64,000 nt of DNA from Gigaspora rosea (Eukaryota > Glomeromycota > Glomeromycetes > Diversisporales > Gigasporaceae), in the NCBI GenBank assembly GCA_003550325.1, contig QKWP01000060.1, forward strand, positions 25,217 through 89,216, given 5' to 3'. The translations under genes and the position numbers were made by a program. Below the pieces are notes generated by a model that did no database searches, had not been told where the DNA came from, and saw nothing but the letters and a program-made list of their open reading frames with translations. Numbering within the stretch: the stretch's first letter is position 1; every line of letters starts with the position of its first letter. Below are positions 54,887-64,000 of the stretch, piece by piece.

Positions 54887-55404
54887 TTATTTACTATAAA
54901 AAAATTTAAGTAAATGTATTAGAATCTATCGTTCAAAGCCTCAATTTATTGTTTTTTTGACCAATAAGTATATAGTAGGACCCCGAAATATACATAGAGA
55001 GGTAAGGTGACTTTTAAATTTTTTATTAATTGCTGTACGCAAGACTTTTTTATAAGATCAGTACGCAAAATTTATACCTTACAATAAAAAAATTAAAAAA
55101 ATACGCAAAATAAAATTCTAATCTTGATTATAGTATAAAATTTTATATAAGCTATAGCGATATATAAAATTATAAAAAAATTCTCACGCATATATACTTG
55201 CGCATTAAAATTCAAATACATCAAAGAAGTTTTTTTAATACAGCTTTATGCAGATTTCTAAAATCGCTGCGAAGATTTTTAAAAATATAAATTTTGTGCA
55301 TAACTTGGTTAATTAGATTTTTATATAATATATATCAAAAACATGCAATTTTTATTGGTCAATTATAAAATTTTACAAAAATAATATATTTTTATTAAAA
55401 AAAA

Positions 55405-55695
55405 AACTCACCACAAAAACATATTACAAGAGATACTACAAACCACCTTGGAGATACTACACAAATACCATAAAGACATATACTGCATAAACACTACACA
55501 AATGTCATAGAGACACACCACACGAATGTCATAGAGACCATCATACTACCATAGAAATACCACAATCGCTGAAAAGATACCACAAACACCATAAAGCATC
55601 ACTATAGAAACACCACACAATGCTGTTATAACACTACACAATTGCTATAAACACTACAAATACTATAGAGTCGTAGAGGCACTACAACTGCTGTC
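55405..55695 (+). repeat. Degenerate minisatellite (ACCACA...CATAGAGA)
   Basis: Fifteen or so variants of units such as ATAGAGACACCACACGAATG and ACACTACACAAATGTC, 18-22 bp each, inside the 2.9-kb element. Confidence 0.7.
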
Positions 55696-55699
55696 AACG

Positions 55700-56070
55700 C
55701 ATAAAGATACAAATGTAAAAACTGACGAAATCCTTAGTGTAATTTCAGCTAAAAATGATAAACCTACGAAAAAACACAAGAAAAACAATAAAAATAAAAA
55801 AAACCTATTGAATTACTAACATGACAAGAAATTTGTCTCTAATCTTAAAGATCCCAACTGTAATCTCTACTACCCGACACCAACGACGAAGTCTTCCTTA
55901 GTTTTAGTACTTCTGTTTTGGCGATGTCGTTCTTCGGAGTCTTTCGCATTGTCAGTCACATTCTGAAAAATTGCAACTTCGACACCAACTACGACAACAA
56001 AGTCCATGAATACACCAACTTCAAGAGCGATGATGGTTAAGTTGCGTTCTAATAAAAGAAAGTTCAAATA
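55700..56070. other. Stretch with a minus-strand 65-codon frame, not called
   Basis: A Val/Glu-rich frame (56067-55870) lies inside the 2.9-kb element. No domain, no intron signals and no homologous copy support it. Confidence 0.35.
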
Positions 56071-56864
56071 AGATAAATATTGTAAATAAAAAAAAAAACA
56101 GAGAAAAAAAAAGCTACTTATCTTATCCCAAGTGAAGATGATCTAGATCTAATTTAGATCCAAATCTAGAGGACGAACCTATTAAATAAATAAAAAATAA
56201 AGAAATAAATATTAATTAAAATAAAAATAAGAAAAAATTATAAAGAAAAAAAATAATTAAAAATAATTAAAAAAAATAATTATAAAAAAAAATTAATTAA
56301 AAATATAATTATTAATAATAAAAAAAATTCGAAATAATTAAAAAAACCAAAAAAATCGAAAAAATAAAAAAAGAAAAAAATCAAATAAAAAAAATTAAAT
56401 AAAAAAGAAAAAAAAAATCGAAATAAATAAAATAATAAATAATAAAAAAAATAATAATAAAACAAAAAAAAAAACTTGAAAAAAAATTGAAAAAATAAAA
56501 AAAAGAAAAAAATTAAATAAAAAAAATTAATAAATAAAAAAGAAAAAAAAATAAAATTTTAAAAACTTAAAAAAAAATAAAAGTGAAAAAAGAAAAAAAA
56601 AATTAATAAATAAAAAAAAATTAAATAAAAAAACTTAAATAAAAATAAAAGCGAAAAAGAAAAAAAAAATTAATAAATAAAAAAAAATTTAAATTATTAT
56701 TAATTATTAAATAAAAAAAAAGCGTTTTTTTAATAAAAAAATTGAAAAAATTTTAAATAAAAAAAAATATTAAATAAATAAAAAGAATAAAAAAAAATAA
56801 AAAAAATTTTAAACTAAAAATACATAATATAAAAAAAATTTTAATAATAAAAAAACAAATGTTA
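56071..56864. repeat. A-rich low-complexity tract
   Basis: Hundreds of bases composed almost wholly of A with TTAA, AATAAAT and GAAAA interruptions. Frames on the minus strand encode Phe/Leu-rich nonsense. Confidence 0.75.
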
Positions 56865-57378
56865 TAAAATGCGCCTATAGTGTTGAACACTATAGTATAA
56901 ATTGGATTTGCAAATCCATGTAACAAAACAAAAAAATAAATTTTTATAAAACAAAAAATAAATTTTAATTAGAGTGCTGACATTTATTAGGTAATATTTT
57001 AGGGAGTGGGGGGTCAAGAAAAATCTTATCTTAGTTAAATTTGATTGGCTAAAATTCTATTTATAGACCTTACCTGGGGGTGGGGGATAAGTTTCTATAG
57101 TAAATGGGTATTAGGTAATAAATGTCAGTGCCTTTACTTTAGGGTTAGGATGAGACCTTGAATAGAGCAAAGAGGCATAGTTTATACCAAAATTTAGCAA
57201 GGAATTTTTTTTATTAGAGCCCCAAAGGTGGTTTCATAAGCAAACTTTAGAGATATGAATGTTTTTTTTAAAAAATAAACAAAAAAAATGAAATTTTATG
57301 TTACACCTGATCTTAAATTTTGATTGGCTATTCTAATAAATTATATAACATGGTGTTCAACACCATAGGCGCATTTTA
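56865..57378. mobile_element. TIR element TAAAATGCGCCTAT with nested MITE
   Basis: TAAAATGCGCCTATAGTGTT and, inverted, TAAAATGCGCCTATGGTGTT; each end contains a GTGTTGAACAC palindrome. The interior has the conserved TAGCAAGGAATTTTTTTTAT block, an AGGGTTAGGATG phrase and the TTACACCTGATCTTAAATTT end motif of the 13645 family. The 162-bp MITE 56972-57133 is inserted in it. Confidence 0.72.
56972..57133. mobile_element. 162-bp TWA MITE, CTGACATTTATTA family, copy 2
   Basis: GAGTGCTGACATTTATTAGG and, inverted, AGGCACTGACATTTATTACC; TTA at 56969-56971 and 57134-57136. Confidence 0.84.
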
Positions 57379-57914
57379 ATAAACTTGTAAAAAAAATATT
57401 AAAATAAAAAATAACAATAATACAACCTGAGTTATGAAATAGAGAAACCTGCTATGATTATCGCGTGAGGGTTTTTATATATAATAAAAAACAATAAAAC
57501 ACGAATTTCACAATAATAATAATAATAAAAAGCAAAAAAAAAGATACGTACATATGCAATATAGTGGGAATGGAAAACGTGCTTTTTTTACTTTATTTAT
57601 TTGTTTATTTATTTTTGTTTTTTGAAAATCGAAATACTCATGCGTGTACTTTCAAAACAAAGGGGCAGACCAAATTTATACTAAAAATACGCAAATTAAA
57701 CCTTTACATATAGAATTTTGATATACAAATACGCAAATTAAAAATCTAACCTTTTTAATAATTTTTAAAAGAATACGCAAATGTAAATCTTATTTCATTA
57801 AATTTGTCTATGATGGTGATGCATTCTCTGATCTGACCTATCTATGTATATTTCGGGGTCCTATAAGATATGCATATTAACGCGTTTGTGTAATATAATG
57901 AGCTCCAGACATAT

Positions 57915-58171
57915 GGGCAGCCGTCAATAGAAATCAAACAAATCAACATTTGAAAAAAAATTAATTCCTTAACTTTCACAGCTTATATCTCAATGAATTT
58001 TAAAGCTATCTTAATGATTTAATATTCAAAAGAAAGCTAACGATCTAAGCTTTCTTTTGAATATTAAATCATTATGATAGCTTTAAAATTCATTGAGTTA
58101 TAAGCTATAAAAGTTAAGGAATTAATTTTTTTTCAAATGTTGATTTGCTTGATTTTTATTGACGGCTGCCC
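57915..58171. repeat. Fold-back element, GTCAATAGAAA family, copy 3 (257 bp)
   Basis: GGGCAGCCGTCAATAGAAAT and inverse; ATAT on both sides. The two arms of about 120 bp are almost perfectly complementary, meeting near 58043 (AAAGAAAGCTAACGATCTAA). Confidence 0.85.
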
Positions 58172-58194
58172 ATATAATGCTACACATTAGCCTA

Positions 58195-58310
58195 GTATAG
58201 TGTAATATATTGCGTAATCTACTGCATCAATCATAAGATTTTTGTAATATTACGGGCTGTAATATCTTATGTAAGATTATGTATATATAATTTGCTGATG
58301 TAAATTTTTA
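58195..58310 (+). repeat. Dispersed repeat sharing its 3' end with 27190-27310
   Basis: TACTGCATCAATCATAAGAT, TGTAATATTACGGGCTGTAA and ATGTATATATAATTTGCTGA match 27220-27305. Confidence 0.65.
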
Positions 58311-58331
58311 TTTCTTTAAAGAGGTGTTCTA

Positions 58332-58624
58332 GGACCCTGGACATCTCTCATATAGGTCATAACTGGATTTTGGCCAATTTTGGCCCAATTTGCTAAAAAT
58401 GACAAAATATAGTTGTTTAAATGACTTTGATCTAGTAATCAGAATTGAATGAACTTTTTTTTGTTAGATAGACCTCACTGAGAGCTTCATTTTAAAAAAA
58501 GTTTGTTCAAATTGGTCTACTGGATGCCAAGATAATTGGCAAAAACTAGTTTTTTCTTCTCAAATTTTAGGGGTTTTTGCTGAAAAAAAACAAGTATGAC
58601 CTCTATACTAGATGTTCAGGGTCC
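58332..58624. mobile_element. 293-bp TA-flanked MITE, GGACCCTGGACATCT ends
   Basis: GGACCCTGGACATCTCTCAT and, inverted, GGACCCTGAACATCTAGTAT, with TA on both sides. The interior has GTTCAAATTGGTCTACTGGA, a version of the motif shared with other families. End sequence and TA resemble the 2.9-kb element. Confidence 0.72.
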
Positions 58625-58654
58625 TAGTGTTTTTTGAATTTTACAAATTGCTAG

Positions 58655-59185
58655 TAAAAGTAATTGTGTATTCTTGCAAAGTGCCGAAAGGCTGAGTTGG
58701 CTTGCACAAAGTATTGAAAAGTCGTTGGATTTTTTGCAAAGTGCCAAAAAATTAGAGTTGGTGTTTTTGTAAAGTGTAAAAATAAAATAAAAAAAATTAA
58801 AAAATAATAAATAAAAAAAAATTGAAAAAACGAAACGAAACTAAAAAAAACGAAATATATTTAAAAAAACAAAAAGAAAATGAAAACTATATAAAATTGA
58901 TAGAAGATCTAAATTATAAACAAAAAAAAATAAACAAAGATCTAATCTAATCTTGTAGTACAATTATTAAAATCATTAAAACATTTTGAAAATATTAGTT
59001 AAATGCATCCTTGATATGATCCAGGTTACAGATCAACTGATCCAGTTTGATTTTCTCAGTCCTAAAATATTTCGAAAGTATTCAAAATATTAAAAAAAAA
59101 AGAAAAAAAAAAAGAAAGAGAAAAAAGAAAAAAAAAGAAAGAGAGAAAGAGAAAGAGGGGTAAAAGGAAGAAAAGGGTAAAAATC
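58655..59185 (-). repeat. Repeat-rich stretch related to 12165-12800
   Basis: TTGCAAAGTGCCGAAAGGCT-type phrases (58675-58770), A-rich tracts, then GATCTAATCTAATCTTGTAG and ATCCAGGTTACAGATCAACT matching 12380-12500 inverted, then a purine run (59095-59165). Confidence 0.55.
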
Positions 59186-59189
59186 GCAC

Positions 59190-59575
59190 AAAATGGCTTT
59201 TTTTTTTAAGTTTTTCATACATTTTGTAAAATATATATTTATGATCTATACCAGCTTATGGATCAAATGAGCTTAATAAATTTTGAACTTTGATTTTTTT
59301 TTTTTACTCGGTATCATCTAGATTGAAATTTTTGAGACAGGTTAAAACACTATGTAAATCGTTAAAGATCTGTTAATTGTTATATATTGTTTGAAATAAT
59401 TACAATTATAATTGATTTATAGATATATAATGATTTAATATAAAAAATGATATATATTGATTATAGATATATATTGATTTTTATCCAATTAATCGATATA
59501 TAACAATATTTTATAATCAATATAAAACAATTAAGTATTATATATTGATTAATATCTATATATAAAATTTGCGGA
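59190..59575 (+). repeat. Dispersed repeat family R1, copy 2
   Basis: Matches 10065-10445 over its length; ends AAAATTTGCGGATG instead of TTTGCTGAT. Confidence 0.75.
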
Positions 59576-59631
59576 TGTGATTATTAAATAAAAGAGGAGT
59601 TGTTTGTGATTTGTAGGATTTAGATCAGATA

Positions 59632-60940
59632 CGTGGGGCGTTCAAAAAGTTTTGCGAATGTATAAAACATTTTTTTATTTACATAATAAATGGCAATTTT
59701 AACTATTCCATCTCTTCGAAATAGTTTCCATTGACATCTATGCAATGTCTTAACCTCCTACGCCAATCCTGAAAACAATTAAAATACTTCTCCTTTGTTA
59801 TAGTATTAGCTGTTAATTTTACAGCACGAGCAAGTTCTTGAACCCTTTCAAATCGTAACTTACCAAGCTCTTTTTTAATTTTTGGAAATAAAAAAAATCA
59901 CAGGGGGCTAGGTCTGGACTATACAGGGGATAGGGAAGCAATATCACTCGTTCTTCATGAAGATACTCAGTAACCTCTTTTGCCTTGTGTGGTGTCGCAT
60001 TATCGTGATGCAGCATGACGTCGCGTACGGTGCTCCTGCCACTGATTTCCTTAAAATTTTTAAAAACTAATAGTAATACCTCATTGCAGTCTCATTGCCA
60101 TAATACTTCCCATTAACCGTATGTCCTTCTTTTATCACTATACTTGCCACAATTCCACTAACTGAAAAGAAAATGCAAAACATTTGTTATCTACTGAATC
60201 AGGAGGTCCTTACAATTTGGGGTCAATTCTCCTTCTCACTTATTCAAACTTTATTACTTTCTTTAGACGAAATATTGAAGAAATAGAACCAGGTTTCATC
60301 TCCTGTAATAATATTTTCAAATCCATTATCAAGATATTTCAACAATTGCTTCGAAACTTTGACTCTTTTTTGCTTGTTTTTTTCGGTAAAAGTGTGAGGT
60401 ACCCATTTTGAGCATACTTTGTGAGCATGGAGTTTCGTATATAAAATCGGTTCAATACTTCCAACTAAAATATTAACCACTTGCTGAATACCTTCAATGG
60501 GGGTCATCACTTATAAGAGATTCAATCTTAGCAACGTTTAAATCTGTGACTGCTTCGCGAGGACGCCCAGAACGAGGTGCATCTTCTATGTTTAATTTTC
60601 CAGCTTTGAATGTTTCAACCCAGCGGTAAATGGTTGATTTAGATAGTGCTTGGTCTCCTTTAGCGGCAACTAATTCTTTATGGATATCTGTAGCTTTTTT
60701 ACCATTTTTCCAGCATACCCAAATATAGTACCGTTGATTTTCGCGTATGGAATTTTCTATCATTTTTTGGATGCAAAATTTACAAAGCGATAATTATATT
60801 TCTGTCAAATCAAAACATGCCAAGTTTTTTATAATTAATTAGGCATAGCATATGATTTAATTTGTTTACTTCCAAATTAGGTTAGATTAAATGATTGTCA
60901 AGATATTGGCGCAGTCCTAAAACTTTTTGAGCAGCCCACA
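59632..60940 (-). mobile_element. mariner transposon, 1309 bp, defective
   Basis: Terminal inverted repeats (CGTGGGGCGTTCAAAAAGTT, and inverted TGTGGGCTGCTCAAAAAGTT) are flanked by TA (59630-59631 and 60941-60942). Length and the DD34D catalytic spacing are those of mariner. The transposase is broken by frameshifts. Confidence 0.9.
59819..60763 (-). pseudogene. mariner transposase, frameshifted
   Basis: From ATG 60763: an N-terminal helix-turn-helix (IWVCWKNGKKATDIHKELV, STIYRWVETFKAG and APRSGRP linker) binding the TIR. At a C5 run near 60498 an extra base breaks the frame, and IEGIQQVVNILVGSI follows. Then TGDETWFYFF with the first Asp, a stop and decayed stretch (60243-60017), HHDNATPHKAKEV with the second Asp, and YSPDLAPCDFFYF with the third, 34 residues between the last two. 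The three catalytic aspartates survive although the frame does not. It ends with FKNLLVL near 59819. Confidence 0.87.
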
Positions 60941-60942
60941 TA

Positions 60943-62165
60943 TAAAGTAAATTAGATTTTGAGAGGTTGACTTCTATATTGTTAATTTTATATAGTTCAG
61001 AAGTGACATTAAGAATGTTTTGTATAGTTTTAGAGCTTTCACAAAGCCATATTATATCAATTATATAGGCTAATAGTAGAATTGAAGTACTAGTAGCAGT
61101 AGTATTAGTGATTATATCAAAAGAGGATTGTACTGCAATTTTGAGTAAATGGTTTTGGTATTTTTAATGAATAAAGATAAAAATTGGATTATAGTAAATT
61201 TTTTAAAATAAAGGAGAGCAGATTAGATGTTAATAGGAGAGGTAAGACATAAGCAGTAATAATTTTTGCTTGTCTTGATAAGTATAGTTTAGTTTTAAAT
61301 TGATACCTGAACTAGAAATACCAATTCTTTACAGATATCTTGAAGATGTAAGATATTGATTTTGTTGAAGGCTTTAAACATATCTTGGAAAAGAATCCAA
61401 GCTTCTTTGTTTTATATTTATAGTATTCAATAGTATTATGAAGAATTTGTATATAAATATAAGTAAAAGAATTTTTTGAAGCAATAAAATTTAGACCAAA
61501 GAGGAAATTGTTTTTAGAGATAATTTGATCAAGTTGTTTAGTAAAAATTTTGGTAAAGGTTTTTTGAATAGTTTGATAATAAAATTGGGAGAACTTGATT
61601 AAATTCCAATTAGATTTTTTTGGAATAAGAAATATATTAGAGGATTTTTAATTTATAGAAACTTTTTGAAGTTGAAAGCATTTGTTAAAGAATTTTTTAA
61701 AAAGTGTTTGTACTTTGTAACTAGCATATTTGATGTGCTCACAGAGAGACCTGCTGCTTTTTGATTTGGAAGATTGGTTAAAATATCTTGCTATTCTTGA
61801 TCTGTAATATTTTGAAATAAGTTATAATAGTGTTCTTCATATTCAGAATGTGCTTTATAAAAGTAGTAGAATTCAGAAGAGAGTGAAATTGGTTGAAGAG
61901 GTTTTTCTTTAAAGTATTCAGTAAAGTAATTATGAATTGCATTAAGAATTTTATTGTGTTCTGTAAGGAGTAAATTTTTAATAGATAGCCTATTGATATG
62001 TATATTATTGTATTTTTTTATAAAAAATTTTGGGGTTTTTAAAAAAGATTGGTTATAGTTTTCAATATTTTGTTAAATTTTTTTATAGGTAGTTTGTTGT
62101 TGTTGAATATTAAGAGCAGTTTTGATTTGCTAAAATTCTTCTTTGATTTGTGATAAAGTAGAAAA
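60943..62165 (-). pseudogene. Second LINE relic (endonuclease linker and RT), heavily decayed
   Basis: Read on the minus strand, fragments in several frames spell the same RT family as at 1-2713: LTNLPNQKAAGLSVS near 61775, LIPKKSNWNLI near 61630, KQLDQIISKNNFLFGLNF near 61500, a WILFQDMFKAFN-like A block in mixed frames near 61375, LAYIIDIIWLC at about 61065 (where YxDD is expected) and INNIEVNLSKSNLLY at the mariner edge. Stops are frequent. The mariner element appears to have inserted at its 3' side; 59577-59629 may be the remainder, but the reading frame there does not prove it. Confidence 0.72.
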
Positions 62166-62339
62166 AAAAAATAGTTTTTTATAAAAGCTAAAAGATCAGT
62201 AGAGCTAGTGGTTTTTTAGAATATTACAATACTAAAATTTAAAAAAACTATATAACTACTATTTTTTTTAAAAGCAGGAGGCAGTTATTATTTGTAGCTT
62301 AAAATATTAAGTTTCATAAAGTTAATATATATATTTTAT

Positions 62340-62454
62340 TTAACAACTATATATACAACAAATATGTGCTAATGTTCAAGCTGCCAATGATCAAGCTAAC
62401 AATCAAGCCAATGATCAAGCTGATGATCAAGCTAATGATCAAGCTAATGATTAA
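62340..62454 (+). repeat. 12-bp tandem repeat AATGATCAAGCT, about seven copies
   Basis: Variants of AATGATCAAGCT follow each other from 62373 to 62452, and one frame (62347-62454) translates as Ala-Asn-Asp-Gln repeats ending in TAA. No start codon or neighbouring exon supports a gene. Its position just upstream of the LINE relic (minus strand) gives no coding sense there. Confidence 0.65.
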
Positions 62455-64000
62455 ACCAATGTAGATAATTATTAGGATGATTATTTTATTATTATGTAAT
62501 TTTTAGCTTTAGCTATTTTTAGCTTTAACTATAACAATAGTTATTATATTTTTGATTTATATCACTTTAAATATGCTTAATTTTTATAAAAAATTAACAA
62601 ATAAGATAAGTTTTTTTGTTTATTGGTTAATTTTTAAAAAATTTGTTAATTAATAAAATTTTAGCTACTATAGTGCATCAAGTTACTTCTTATCAAAATT
62701 ATATATTTTAATAAATCTGTAAAAACTTAAGTTTTAAATCTTTTTTAAAAATATAACTGATAAAAACTATTGTTTTTCATTAGTACTATTCAAATTATTA
62801 GTTGGAATTTTTAAAAAGTTTATAAATTAAAGTTATAAGTATTTATAGCTATTATATTTTTTAAACTTTGGTGTTTAATATAAAAAATTTTAAAAATTTT
62901 TTTAAAATTTTTTTTATCCAATTAGAATTAGTATATAATGCATTCTGATTTGCTAAAAAACATTTATATATACTCTAAATTTGGTGTATTTGATATGAAG
63001 TGACTTGGTACACTATAAAAAAAATTTTTTAACCAATTAAAATACAAAAAATTAATAAAACATCAAAATTCATTATAAATTTTTTTAAAATAGAACAAAT
63101 TATGTATTTTAGTCTTTAGGTATTATACACTATAGTAATATTTTTCAAATTCTAAAATTTTTTATTTTGATTCTATATACTACATAGTGCAGACTTTATA
63201 TTACTTTTTTCAAAAAGCTTATATACAGTAGTTGAATATAAAGTATCTGCCAGGTATATTCTATATAAAAAATTTTTTTATATAAAAAAATAACTTAGTA
63301 TAAATACCAACTTGGATTTTGCCTATGAAATGTATTATATTCTGAGTACTATAATTCACTCTATACAGTAATTATAAAATTAAAATAAAAAAATTTTTAT
63401 CAAATTTGATCAGATATACATTAAGCAATCTTTATTCAAAGTTTTAGTATTTGTAAAAAAAAAAAAAACTACTATATAACTAAATAAATTTTTAATTTTC
63501 AATCAATATTTCTTAACAACTACTAATTCAAATTCAATAAATTTTATTTTTATATTTTTATGTTTTTAAACTTTAAATGAAGTTTTCTTAATAATTACTA
63601 GATCAAACTTGATGAACCTTTTTTTACAAATTTGTAGAATTAAAATAAAAAGTTTTTATTAAGTTTAAACTACATAGTTATTAAAAACCCTTTGCGAGAA
63701 GATATAAAAAATCAAAATGCTAAAAAAAGGTAAGTAATACAAATCATTGAAATTAGTTTTCTCAATAATTAATAAAATCATTTAATTATTTTAAATTGAA
63801 ATGAATACTGTATATCCGTCATTATGTAGTTGTTTACATAATTATATAGAAAATAGAAAATTAAAATAAATTTCGTCTCTCTATATAATACAATGCATAT
63901 AGAACTATTATACTATATTAAATTAGATTAAATATATATTTTACGGTATATATTTAAAGTAACGGTACGTAGTACAGAAAATTTCTAGATATGGTGCGAA
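62455..64000. other. AT-rich end of the window without recognisable gene
   Basis: Loose inverted phrases AATTAAAATAAAAAGTTTTTAT / TAATTACTAGATCAAACTTGAT, quoted only as GAATTAAAATAAAAAG and ATTACTAGATCAAA, recur at 63370-63700 and resemble the arms of 31468-31705. Nothing coding is seen. Confidence 0.4.

Larger units (their letters stand above)
54978..57861. mobile_element. 2.9-kb TIR element with TA duplication
   Basis: GGACCCCGAAATATACATAG at the left is mirrored exactly at the right end (57842-57861), with TA on both sides. Both subterminal regions repeat TACGCAAA (left 55034-55110, right 57685-57785). No transposase frame is present; the interior is a minisatellite, long A-rich DNA and nested MITEs. 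A Tc1/mariner-related non-autonomous element is the simplest reading. Confidence 0.75.

Noticed and set aside
56280..56465. Phe/Tyr-rich minus-strand frame
   Set aside because: Translation of an A-rich low-complexity tract.

Overview
This is a eukaryotic nuclear window. It is very AT-rich, has one spliced gene, and is otherwise almost entirely transposable elements (TEs) in various states of decay. The best taxonomic guess is an arbuscular mycorrhizal fungus of the Rhizophagus/Gigaspora type. The grounds are the base composition, compact 65-92 bp GT-AG introns in a fungal-style G-alpha gene, a chromodomain Ty3/gypsy element, and LINE and two-ORF DNA-element proteins that resemble families I recall from those genomes. 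The last point is recollection and was not searched.

Layout. 1-4795: decayed LINE (endonuclease, RT, possible RNase H, zinc-binding tail) cut by the left edge. 4863-9941: one TWA-flanked MITE-like element carrying two later insertions, a 5'-truncated LINE copy (17-bp target-site duplication, TSD) and a 3.8-kb TTAA-flanked element with two ORFs (6279-8779). 9945-14385: purine tracts, dispersed repeats and T-rich minisatellite-like DNA. 14505-16240: piggyBac transposase relic. 16660-20225: fold-back elements, a GC-rich repeat island and two strand-asymmetric tracts. 20230-25519: Ty3/gypsy chromovirus inside a short satellite. 25520-32700: MITEs, a tRNA-derived SINE and a hAT-like element. 32754-34437: the only convincing host gene, a divergent G-protein alpha subunit with seven exons. 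34438-46300: more MITEs, a second SINE, nested TIR elements. 46629-50258: an LTR element without coding capacity, carrying a minisatellite and a nested 960-bp hAT-like element in its right LTR. 50259-64000: fold-backs, a 2.9-kb TIR element, a mariner copy and a second decayed LINE.

The window works as a record of insertions rather than as a set of cooperating genes. Target duplications let several events be ordered. The most unusual points are: a Tf1-like self-priming arrangement in the gypsy element (13-nt complementarity plus a correctly spaced TATA box); a G-alpha whose P-loop and catalytic glutamine positions are altered; the two-ORF TTAA element with a RING-like tail split at a T6 run; and a short motif shared by repeat families that have different ends and different TSDs.

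Two single N bases (5441, 45037) mark uncertain assembly joins.
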